Assembly: GCA_000531095.1 (NCBI GenBank)
Contig: HG799463.1
Coordinates: 975,988-1,039,987, forward strand
Direction of reading: 5' to 3'
Length of the DNA stretch: 64,000 nucleotides
Source of the DNA: Gemmata massiliana
GTDB taxonomy: Bacteria; Planctomycetota; Planctomycetia; Gemmatales; Gemmataceae
Both the position numbers and the translations under genes were made by a program. The notes below the pieces were generated by a model. That model made no database searches. It was not told where the DNA came from and saw only the letters and a program-made list of their open reading frames with translations. Numbering within the stretch: the first letter of the stretch is position 1; each line of letters begins with the position of its first letter. Below are positions 54,285 to 62,284 of this stretch, one piece after another.

Positions 54285-56423
54285 TCACTTCTTCTTCGGC
54301 GCACCCTCCACGACTATCGTGATAGGTACCGCCGCGTAGGTCGGGGCCGCGCGCGGCACGACGTTACCCGGTTGCTTCGGTTGGGGCGCTGCGCTCTGCC
54401 CGCGAAGTACCAGCGTGTGCGTGCCCGGGAGCAGGGTGGGCGGCACGTCTACACTGATTTTAATTTCGGTACTCGCGGGTTGTGCGGCGCCGACCGCCGG
54501 GAGCGGCTGGTTCCCCTGTTGGCGCGGACCGAAATTCGGCGTGGCCGCGAAGATCTGGATCGCGTCCTTGAACTTGGCGTCGCGGTTCACCTTCAGCGTT
54601 ACTTCGATTTTACCGCCCTTTGGGGACACCTGCGATTCGACCGGTGTAAGAGTGAACGGTGCCTCCCCGCGAACCGCGAGCGCGAGCCCTTCGCCGCGGT
54701 CCATGCGAGAAATCATCGGGGTGTTCGGAACCTGGTTCGGTTGCAGCCCAGTCGCGGGCCACGTTACGGTGAACGGTCGAGCGGTGTAGGCGCGCGCGCC
54801 GCTCGTGGCGTGAATCGTGATGAACCCCTCCCACTCGTCCGCGTCCTTCTCGCACGTTAGCGCGAGCGTACCCCGAGTTTGCCCCGGGCCGATCACTTGC
54901 TTCGGGCACTTCACCCCTTTGGGGAGCGCACCCGCGCTCAGCTCGATCGCGTCGTTAAAGCCGTCGAAGCGGAACACGAACACCGCGAACACCGCGCCGC
55001 CGCCCTTCGTGAGCGTGCCGGCGTCCGGAAGGTGCGTCGAGAACGGCATCACCGCGATCCGGAAGTCGGGCCTCTCCTTCGCGATGCGCAGGACGTACTG
55101 GTCGCGCACCCCGAACTGCACGCCGGCCTCGCGCGTGGACACCATCACCCTATATGTGCCGTCCGCGGGCACGTTGAAGCGGTAGCGGGCGGGGTCGTCG
55201 CCCTTGGTGTAGAACTGGTTCGGGCTGAGGGTGTCCGCACCGTCGTCCTGTTCGGTAATTACCTTACCCCTGGCATCGGTGAGGAGGAAGTACGCATCGA
55301 CCGGCGACCCGATGCGCTCCGCGAACACTTCGAGCGTCCACACCTCCCCTTTCTTCGCCGCGAAACTGTACCAGTGCCGCTCGTTCTTCTTCGTGATGTG
55401 CCCCGCGATGTCACACGGCGCCTTCACCTCTTGCGCGTCGGTCGCCGTGCCGTTTTTCTCGTTATCAAGAACGACCGGCGTTTGGGGCGCGAGGAGCAGG
55501 TTCCCACCGGGTGCGGAACGCGGGTGATCGACGGCGTCGATCATGGCCGCGGTCGGGGAGGTGAGCCGGCTCGATAGCAGTTTGCCTCCGAGGTCGCGCC
55601 CCTTGGTGTCGATCTTGTCTGCCGGCCCGGTTCGGGTAAACGGCATGACCGCGTCGGTTTCGAGCGGCGGGACCAGCGCGTCGACCCACCCGCCGGCGGT
55701 CACCGTCAACCGGTAGAAGTGGTCCGGGCCGCCGGTGGTGTACGCGAACTGCGACACGCGAACGAGATATTCCCCATCGGTCGGTGCCTTGAAGTCGAGA
55801 ACCGCGTCGCCACCGCGGTACCCGCGGTTCGAGGCGAGCGGCCTGCCGTCCGGCCCGCTCACCATCAGATCCGCCTGCATCTTGCTATCGATGCTCGTTG
55901 TCAGGCAGTACACGACGATATTCTGCCCCGCTTTCGCCTTGAACGCGGTGTAATCGACATCGGTCGGCGCACTAATGACGCCGTTCACCGTCGTCTCGAT
56001 TTCGATCTTCTGGGCCTGACTCACGTCGTTATTCGGTTCCACCTCGACCATGTCCGTCGTACCACTCACAACGAACGCGCGCGGGTTGCTCAGCCCGCTC
56101 TTGCTCACGACGCGGACGTCGTACATGCCGCTCGCGTCCTTCGGAGCGGTGACTTTGAACCTCACCGCGGCCGTGGGCTGATTGGGTTGCGGCTGTTTGG
56201 GCGCGGGCGTGGGGGCCGCACCAACTCGCTCGGCCGTGAACCCTTTCGCACTGAAGAGTAGCTTCTCGTTGCCGTCGAACCCGGTGCCCGAGAACGTGAC
56301 CTCCACCGTGTCGCCGGCCTTTGCACCGGGCGGGAACACCGTGAGCAACTGCGGGCCGGATTGGGCGCTAACGTAACCCGCAAAAAGTAACACGACGAAC
56401 GCAGCAACCGCGCGACGGAACAT
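54285..56423 (-). CDS. Large exported PPC-domain protein
   Basis: The 712-residue protein opens with a Sec signal (AVAAFVVLLFAGYVSA). It has an N-terminal IPT/TIG-like region (PPGAKAGDTVEVTFSGTGFD) and two PPC domains: VEVEPNNDVSQAQKIEIET to about 240, and CDIAGHITKKNERHWYSFAA to about 455. The rest is beta-rich without recognised motifs, ending in a basic tail (GAPKKK). PPC domains usually accompany exported enzymes; no enzyme is visible here. Part of a minus-strand run with DUF1501 and DUF1800 genes, separated from DUF1501 by a terminator. Confidence 0.85.
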   Translation of the reverse strand: MFRRAVAAFVVLLFAGYVSAQSGPQLLTVFPPGAKAGDTVEVTFSGTGFDGNEKLLFSAKGFTAERVGAAPTPAPKQPQPNQPTAAVRFKVTAPKDASGMYDVRVVSKSGLSNPRAFVVSGTTDMVEVEPNNDVSQAQKIEIETTVNGVISAPTDVDYTAFKAKAGQNIVVYCLTTSIDSKMQADLMVSGPDGRPLASNRGYRGGDAVLDFKAPTDGEYLVRVSQFAYTTGGPDHFYRLTVTAGGWVDALVPPLETDAVMPFTRTGPADKIDTKGRDLGGKLLSSRLTSPTAAMIDAVDHPRSAPGGNLLLAPQTPVVLDNEKNGTATDAQEVKAPCDIAGHITKKNERHWYSFAAKKGEVWTLEVFAERIGSPVDAYFLLTDARGKVITEQDDGADTLSPNQFYTKGDDPARYRFNVPADGTYRVMVSTREAGVQFGVRDQYVLRIAKERPDFRIAVMPFSTHLPDAGTLTKGGGAVFAVFVFRFDGFNDAIELSAGALPKGVKCPKQVIGPGQTRGTLALTCEKDADEWEGFITIHATSGARAYTARPFTVTWPATGLQPNQVPNTPMISRMDRGEGLALAVRGEAPFTLTPVESQVSPKGGKIEVTLKVNRDAKFKDAIQIFAATPNFGPRQQGNQPLPAVGAAQPASTEIKISVDVPPTLLPGTHTLVLRGQSAAPQPKQPGNVVPRAAPTYAAVPITIVVEGAPKKK

Positions 56424-56504
56424 GGTGGTCCCTCAAGAGGTGATTGCAGCCTACCCGGGACGCGCACTGCGGACAAGTTGCTGCGCGACGAGACAGCAAG
56501 ACAA

Positions 56505-56529
56505 AAGCCCCGGCACAACACCGGGGCTT
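56505..56529 (-). terminator. Intrinsic terminator after the DUF1501 gene
   Basis: AAGCCCCGG and CCGGGGCTT form a 9-bp stem around CACAACA. On the minus strand the stem is followed by TTTTG. It sits 25 bases past the DUF1501 stop and before the PPC gene start, so the PPC gene probably has its own promoter. Confidence 0.75.
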
Positions 56530-56553
56530 CGCCGCGTTGATGTACTTCCCCCG

Positions 56554-57795
56554 TCACTTCGCGAACACTTCGGCCGGCTTGAACCCGTCGCCCAGAACGG
56601 GCTTGGGGTCGATTCCGAGCCACTTGTCGAGTACGGCCGCGTATACCCGTCGGAAATCGGTGCCGTGAACCAGGTTCCCCTCCTTTAGCCCTTTGAGGCT
56701 CGGGTGCTCACCGACGACACCGGCCTTGACCCCACCGCCCACCAGGATCATCGGCGCCCCGGCGCCGTGGTCGGTACCCTTGCTGCCGTTCTCGTAGGCG
56801 CGCCGGCCGAACTCGGAGAACGTCATGACGCACAACCGATCCTTGTGCCCGCGCCCGGCCAGGTCGCGGTAGAACGCGGAGATCGCGTCCGATGCCTGCG
56901 TGAGCAGGTTCGCGTGCGCGCCGGTGGTCCCGCCTTGGCCCGCGTGCGTGTCGAACCCGTCGATCGAGACGTAGAAGAGTCGCGCCCCGATGTCCGCGTC
57001 GATGAGCTGTGCGGCGAGCTTCAGCTTGTTGCCCAGTGCCGAAGTCGGGTACGGCACCTTCGGCGCGTAGTTCTTGCCGATGCTGGCGAGTTTCTCACTG
57101 CTCGCGTAGGTGCTCATCTGCGTGCGCGCCACAAAGTCTAGAAGTGATGTCCCCGAGCTTCCCCCCGCAACCGTTGCAGCCGATGTAATCACGTTCTTCT
57201 GCGCGGTGGCGTCGGCCCCCGTCACAGAAACCGTCTTGAGTTTGAAATCATCGAGCGAGGTGATGCTCGGCACACGAACGGGCGCGCCGGTGAGCGCGAG
57301 CGGTGCCGGTTCGTTCCCGCCCGCGAGGTGGAACGCGGGCACCGGGCGCTTCTTGAGCGACTGACCGAGCCACCCGGTGGTGAGCGCCTCCGCGGCGCTG
57401 GCCGCGTGCCACACGTCCATACTGCGGAAGTGCGACTGACTCGGGTTCGGATAGCCCACCCCCTGCACCACGCACACCGCGCTGTCGTCGGTGTAGAGCT
57501 TCGCGAGCGTGGTCATCGCGGGGTGAAAGCCGACGTCGTCGGTGAGCTTCTTGACCTGATCCTTCGCGATGGCGATGGTCGGTCTGAGCTTGTAGTAGTC
57601 TGCATTCGTGAAGGGCACAACGGTGTTCAGCCCGTCGTTACCGCCCGTGAGCTGCACGACGACGAGCACGGTGTCTTTGGCCCCCGCTTTGTCGGCGAGC
57701 GGGGCCGAACGCGCCGTGTGCCCCAGGAACGCCGGCACCGTGGAGCCGAACCCGATCAGCGAGGAGGTCTTGAGGAAGTCGCGTCGCGTGGTCAT
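56554..57795 (-). CDS. DUF1501 protein, Tat-exported
   Basis: The 413-residue protein starts with a twin-arginine signal (MTTRRDFLKTSSLIGFGSTV). The family resembles sulfatase-like or phosphatase folds: LVVVQLTGGNDGLNTVVPF, HFRSMDVWHAA, VSIDGFDTHAGQ and the C-terminal SEFGRRAYENGSKGTDHGAG, APMILVGGGV. The Asp/His/Thr-rich motifs suggest a metal site. DUF1501 genes are almost always next to DUF1800 genes, as here: the DUF1800 stop is 139 bases away. Role unknown; exported folded, as Tat substrates are. Confidence 0.93.
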   Translation of the reverse strand: MTTRRDFLKTSSLIGFGSTVPAFLGHTARSAPLADKAGAKDTVLVVVQLTGGNDGLNTVVPFTNADYYKLRPTIAIAKDQVKKLTDDVGFHPAMTTLAKLYTDDSAVCVVQGVGYPNPSQSHFRSMDVWHAASAAEALTTGWLGQSLKKRPVPAFHLAGGNEPAPLALTGAPVRVPSITSLDDFKLKTVSVTGADATAQKNVITSAATVAGGSSGTSLLDFVARTQMSTYASSEKLASIGKNYAPKVPYPTSALGNKLKLAAQLIDADIGARLFYVSIDGFDTHAGQGGTTGAHANLLTQASDAISAFYRDLAGRGHKDRLCVMTFSEFGRRAYENGSKGTDHGAGAPMILVGGGVKAGVVGEHPSLKGLKEGNLVHGTDFRRVYAAVLDKWLGIDPKPVLGDGFKPAEVFAK

Positions 57796-57806
57796 GGGGA
57801 ACTCCT

Positions 57807-57910
57807 GGCGAACCCCGCCCGCAAGGGCGGTGGGTTTTCGTCAACTCATTAGACTGTTGTCTTCGATCGGGTGGCACCAGTACCCACCGCCCTTGCGGGC
57901 GGGGTTCACC
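57807..57910. repeat. 29-bp inverted repeat (family N, copy 2)
   Basis: The arms at 57807-57835 and 57882-57910 are the same GGTGAACCCCGCCCGCAAGG type as at 16568, with one mismatch and a different 46-base spacer. The repeat fills the gap between the DUF1800 stop and the DUF1501 start. Confidence 0.8.
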
Positions 57911-57934
57911 GCGCCCACCGCCTTACGGGTGGTC

Positions 57935-59329
57935 TTAATTCAGTTGATATTCCGGCAACGTCAGGACCAGGTGCGTGACGGCCCGCGTGCGGTGGTTCGC
58001 GATGTCGTCCTCGGACCAGTACGCGGGGTACTTCACGTCTTTCGTGGCCTTCAGGTAATCGAGCAGTTTGGTACGGGCCTCGTCGGATACGTCGTTCTGA
58101 AGGAACAGGCCCAGGAGGAAATCGATCAACTGTGCGTCGGTCTTGGCGCCGTGTTTCGCCACGAGCACGGCCGGGTCGCAGCGCGTGCCGAAGCGGGCGC
58201 TGTCGGTCGCGGTGATCGCGAGCGCGAGATTGTTCCGGCCGAGGAGCGTTTGCGCGTTCAACCACGCTTCCCCGCCGTCCCAGCCCTTCACCGACGGCGG
58301 CGCGAACAGCACCTGTCCCAATCCGTCGAGCACCTCCGCGAGCGGGAGCGTGCCGATCACGCCTTCGAGCGCCCGAACGCTTCCGATCGCGAACTCGACC
58401 GGAGATTTGATCTTCGCGCGGTACGCAACGGGGCTGAAAAACAGGTTCGAGCGGAGGATGATCGAAACGAGTTTGCCGGTATCGAAGCCGGACCTGCGGT
58501 ACTGCTCCGCGAGTGGGTCGATGAGGTCCGCGCCGGGCGTGTCGGCATCGCTAACGAGGAACTTGTAGAGTTTGCGGACAATGAACCGCGGGCAGGCCTC
58601 GTGGTCGAGGCACAGTCCTGCGATGTCCTCCCCGGTAAATTTTCCCTTCTTGCCGAACACGTCTTTCTCGCTGGCGTCGTGCTGGCGCCGGTTCAGCGTG
58701 CCCTTACCTTCTTTGATCTCGTACCCCGTGAACGCGCGCGCTGCCTGACGGATGTCGGTTTCGGTGTAATTCCCGACGCCGAGCGAGAAAAGTTCCATCA
58801 CCTCGCGGGCGTAGTTCTCGTTGGGCGCGGCCTTCGTGCTGGTGTTCGTATCGAGCCACACGAGCATCGCCGGGTCCGCGCCCATCTGCGTGAGGAGCGT
58901 GCGGAAACTGCCAAGCGCGTGCTCTTGGATCAGGCGGTACTGCGCGAGCATGAATCGCGCGTTCTGTACCTTCGCGTTGCTCGTGGCGAAGTGGTTGTGC
59001 CAGAACAGCGTCAGTTTCTCGCGTAGCGGGTGTCGCGTCTTCAGCATCCGATCGAGCCACCACGCCGAGAGCCGCCCTTGCGGTGCGCCCGGCGGCATGC
59101 TCCGCTCCGACGCCATGAACGCGGACGTGCGGGTGAAGTCTTCGGTTTCCGCCTCGCCCGCGAGCACGCGATCGAGCGCCTTGGCGTGCCCGTCCTTCAC
59201 CCCGGCGTCGAGTTCGCGTTCCGTCGCGCCGAACCCCGAGCGCCGGTAGAGGTGCCCGACCTTCTTCCGGTCCCACGGGTTCTCGGCGCTCGGGGTGTGC
59301 GGTTGCCAGGCGTTTTTGGAATCGAGCAT
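57935..59329 (-). CDS. DUF1800 protein
   Basis: Start chosen at ATG 59329 (MLDSKNAWQPHTP), giving 464 residues; the longer frame adds 114 residues with no protein-like pattern. Family marks are HLYRRSGFGATERELD (near 28), LTLFWHNHFATSNAKVQN (near 104), ENYAREVMELFSLGVGNYT (near 172) and the final LTLPEYQLN. No signal peptide is seen on this start, though partners are exported. DUF1800 and DUF1501 genes occur together widely in planctomycetes; the function is not known. Confidence 0.9.
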   Translation of the reverse strand: MLDSKNAWQPHTPSAENPWDRKKVGHLYRRSGFGATERELDAGVKDGHAKALDRVLAGEAETEDFTRTSAFMASERSMPPGAPQGRLSAWWLDRMLKTRHPLREKLTLFWHNHFATSNAKVQNARFMLAQYRLIQEHALGSFRTLLTQMGADPAMLVWLDTNTSTKAAPNENYAREVMELFSLGVGNYTETDIRQAARAFTGYEIKEGKGTLNRRQHDASEKDVFGKKGKFTGEDIAGLCLDHEACPRFIVRKLYKFLVSDADTPGADLIDPLAEQYRRSGFDTGKLVSIILRSNLFFSPVAYRAKIKSPVEFAIGSVRALEGVIGTLPLAEVLDGLGQVLFAPPSVKGWDGGEAWLNAQTLLGRNNLALAITATDSARFGTRCDPAVLVAKHGAKTDAQLIDFLLGLFLQNDVSDEARTKLLDYLKATKDVKYPAYWSEDDIANHRTRAVTHLVLTLPEYQLN

Positions 59330-59379
59330 GTGAGCCTCGTGAGCGAACGGTGCGGCTACTGGTCCGGGCGAGCGGTCGT

Positions 59380-61098
59380 TTACTTGCGCGGCGCCAGATC
59401 CCACACCAGATCGAACTTGTATTCCGACTCGGTGATGTCGAGTTCCCCGCGCACGGTACCGAGCGACTTCACCCACGCGACCAGGCTCGCGACCTCCTTG
59501 CGGGCGTCTTCCAGACCGATGCCGCGTGCGAGTACCGCGTCCGTGATGAACGGGTCCGGGAGTGCGGCTAGCGCGTCCGACGCGGCTTTCGTGGAGAACG
59601 CTCCGCGAACCACCGCGGCGCTCGGCTTCGCCTTCTGCGGGGACTTCAGTTCCGTGATGAGCTTCTTGCACAGTTCAACGGTGGTCGCGACGACTAGCTC
59701 GTTGCCGACGACGGCGAAACACGGCTCGAAGTTAAAGCGAACGCCGTCCGGGTCGTCCGGGCGCTCCTTGTTCTCGGGGAACCGGTACGCGACGATCGCG
59801 ACTTCTTCGTGCTTGTGCTCCGTCATTTTCAGGTCGAATTGCAGGCTCGCGAGGATCGCGGCGGAGCGCAGGATCGGGTCGATGGACTTCACGAACTTCG
59901 GGTCGCGCCCGGTCGCGACGTAGCCGAACGCCGGAAACTGCTGGCCGGGTTGTTTCTTGTAGGGAGGGGTGTCGTGATTCGCGACCACGATCCGGTGATA
60001 CGGTCCCCACATTTCGAGTAGCTCGCCCATCCGCGTGCTCCCGAGCATCACCTTCGACACGTCTTTTTCGGCCTTCTCCAACTGTCCGCGGATCTCGTCC
60101 CCGAGCAACTTCGTGCGGTTCTTCCAGAGAAAGCCGATATCGAGGTGGAGGCTGTGCGTGTACAGCGTGCCCGGCGGTTCCAGGAGCGGGAGCGACCCGG
60201 GCTCGCCCTTCGGCGGAACGTGGAGCTGATACTCGGGCGGGAACTCGCTGCGCCCGGCCGGAACGCGCACCGAGAGCCGAAACCCCGTCTGCTCCTTGTA
60301 CAGTCCGGCCGCGACGAAGTCCGCGCGCTTCAAACAATCGATGCTTCCGCCGACGACGAGCGTTTGCAGGAAGTCCTGCCGGGTCGCGTCGAAGAAGTCT
60401 TTCGTTGCTTTGGACTGCTTCACGGACGCGAAATCGAGCCACAGCCACGCGAGCGGATCTTTGGGGAGGAGCTTGAACGTGTCCTTGCGAGATTTGTGCC
60501 CGGGCGACTTGGCGCGGGCAGTGATCGCGAGTATTACTCCCGCTTTCAGCATTGTCTCGTTGTTGGAAATCAGCACCGTTGCACCGGCGCGAGCCACAAA
60601 CAGATCACCGATCTTGATCGCGTCTTGTCCCGCAATGTTGAACCGCTTGATACCGTCTTTCGCTCCCTGTCGGGCGAGTTCCTCTTCGACCGTTTTGAGC
60701 GCGAGGTCCATCGCTTTCTTGACTTGCGCTTCGTCCTTCCCCTGCAAAACGAAAATAGTCGGCGCGGGATCGTTCGCGAACTGGACGCCGATCGCGATGC
60801 CATCGCCCGCGAGCTGGTCGAGCAGTTCGGGCCACTTCGCACCGAGTTCCTTCTCGAACATCGCGAGCAGTTGGAACGCGCGCTTGGCCACAGCAGATTC
60901 GTAAACGTTGCGGTATTGCGGGAGCTTTTGGGCCTTCTGAAAGGCTTCTAGCCCGGTGACGGCCTCCGCGAGCTTGCGCGGGTGGTCCGCGGCGAGTACG
61001 AGTTGCGCCGAAGCGGGAACGCAATCGAGCGGGTCCGCGGACCGCGCCGAACTCGCAGCGAACACGAGGGCGAGTGCCGGCAGTGCGAAGCGCATCAT
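59380..61098 (-). CDS. Exported DUF3352-like protein
   Basis: Start chosen at ATG 61098 (MMRFALPALALVFAASSARS), with GGAG 7-10 bases upstream; it gives a Sec signal and 572 residues. The body resembles DUF3352-like exported proteins: LDCVPASAQLVLAADHPRKL, LAGDGIAIGVQFANDPAPTI, FVLQGKDEAQVKKAMDLAL and GDLFVARAGATVLISNNETM. No enzyme motif is visible. It is the first gene of the minus-strand run (50 bases before the DUF1800 start), so the DUF1800 and DUF1501 genes are likely transcribed with it. Confidence 0.78.
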   Translation of the reverse strand: MMRFALPALALVFAASSARSADPLDCVPASAQLVLAADHPRKLAEAVTGLEAFQKAQKLPQYRNVYESAVAKRAFQLLAMFEKELGAKWPELLDQLAGDGIAIGVQFANDPAPTIFVLQGKDEAQVKKAMDLALKTVEEELARQGAKDGIKRFNIAGQDAIKIGDLFVARAGATVLISNNETMLKAGVILAITARAKSPGHKSRKDTFKLLPKDPLAWLWLDFASVKQSKATKDFFDATRQDFLQTLVVGGSIDCLKRADFVAAGLYKEQTGFRLSVRVPAGRSEFPPEYQLHVPPKGEPGSLPLLEPPGTLYTHSLHLDIGFLWKNRTKLLGDEIRGQLEKAEKDVSKVMLGSTRMGELLEMWGPYHRIVVANHDTPPYKKQPGQQFPAFGYVATGRDPKFVKSIDPILRSAAILASLQFDLKMTEHKHEEVAIVAYRFPENKERPDDPDGVRFNFEPCFAVVGNELVVATTVELCKKLITELKSPQKAKPSAAVVRGAFSTKAASDALAALPDPFITDAVLARGIGLEDARKEVASLVAWVKSLGTVRGELDITESEYKFDLVWDLAPRK

Positions 61099-61263
61099 GC
61101 CAAATCTCCGGGGTAGCTTCGTCCGGAGGTACTTCTCGTTCCGGGCGCGAGTTTCAGAAAAGTGGCACATTGCAGCGCGATAACTGTTGCGTGTCCCCGC
61201 GACCCCTCTGCTACAATTTGTTCACGCCCCGCCGGGCATAACGTTCAAACCGTCGCCTTCAAT

Positions 61264-62214
61264 ATGCCACCCGACGAATACAACCAACCCACCGACACCG
61301 ATGCGCTGCGCCCCCGCGCGGGCGATTGGAGCGCGGCGGAACCGGAACTCGATTACGACCCGGACACAGTGCCCGTCGTGTACCCGGTCGCGACGCAGTG
61401 GTGCTGGCGGTGTGGGGAGACCGCAGCCCCGGTCGCGGGCCGGTGCCCGTGGTGCAACACCTGGACCGACGGCGAGCCCCCGCGGCGCGAACCGGAACCC
61501 GTTCTGTCGATCGACGACGACCCCGAAGACGACTGGCACACGGACGCGCCCCGGTACGCGATCCCGGTGCGCCGACCGTACCTGATCCCGCCGGTCGTGA
61601 TCGTGGTGCTCGCTTACGCCGCGCTGCTCGGCACGCTCATCATGTGCGCGGTCATTGTTGCCGTGCGCGGGGCGAGCACACCGGACGAAATTCAAGAAGC
61701 CCAGGCGTTCGTCGAGGTCGCGAGCACGCTGCTCACGCTCGGGTCACTTGCGCTCGTGTGGTCGCGGGCGCGCCAAAAAGTGCCCGACGGAACAATGGCG
61801 CTCGCCTGGGTCACGTCCGTACCCGTACTATTCGCGTTACTGTGCCTGAACCTCCTGTTCTTCACCGTTCTGCGCGAACTACTCAAACCGCTCGGCGTGA
61901 TTGAGCCGGAGCGGATGAAGATGACGCTGGCCACCGTTCTGCTGATCTGCGTGCAGCCGGCTATTGTGGAAGAGCTGTTCTTCCGCCAGATGACGCTGGG
62001 CGTGCTGCGGAAATCGATGAACGTGCATTTGGCCGTGTGGATCACGGCGGCGGCGTTCGCGGGCGCGCACTTGGGGAACATTTTGGGGATGCCGTACCTG
62101 TTTCTGGTCGGTGCGTTCCTGGGTTACGCCCGTGTGTACGGCGGACTGACGCTCGCGATGATCCTGCACTTCGTCCACAATTTCGCCGTCGTCGCTTACG
62201 ACGCCTGGCGGTGA
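61264..62214 (+). CDS. CPBP-family intramembrane metalloprotease
   Basis: Start chosen at ATG 61264 (MPPDEYNQPT), giving 316 residues. The N-terminus has a zinc-ribbon-like CWRCG...CPWC (near 40-60), followed by an acidic linker and about seven hydrophobic segments. The CPBP (CAAX-type) motifs are intact: EELFFRQ (near 236), FAGAHLGN (near 264) and HFVHN (near 302), giving the Glu and two His of the metal site. Members process prenylated or signal-type proteins or immunity factors. The zinc ribbon fusion is a less common arrangement. It stands alone between the DUF3352-like gene and the U32 gene. Confidence 0.88.
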   Translation: MPPDEYNQPTDTDALRPRAGDWSAAEPELDYDPDTVPVVYPVATQWCWRCGETAAPVAGRCPWCNTWTDGEPPRREPEPVLSIDDDPEDDWHTDAPRYAIPVRRPYLIPPVVIVVLAYAALLGTLIMCAVIVAVRGASTPDEIQEAQAFVEVASTLLTLGSLALVWSRARQKVPDGTMALAWVTSVPVLFALLCLNLLFFTVLRELLKPLGVIEPERMKMTLATVLLICVQPAIVEELFFRQMTLGVLRKSMNVHLAVWITAAAFAGAHLGNILGMPYLFLVGAFLGYARVYGGLTLAMILHFVHNFAVVAYDAWR

Positions 62215-62284
62215 TTTCGGCGCGGTTCGCGTGCTCTGTGGGGGAAGGCAGACCGCGCGAAATCGCGTCTGCTACAATTCCCTC

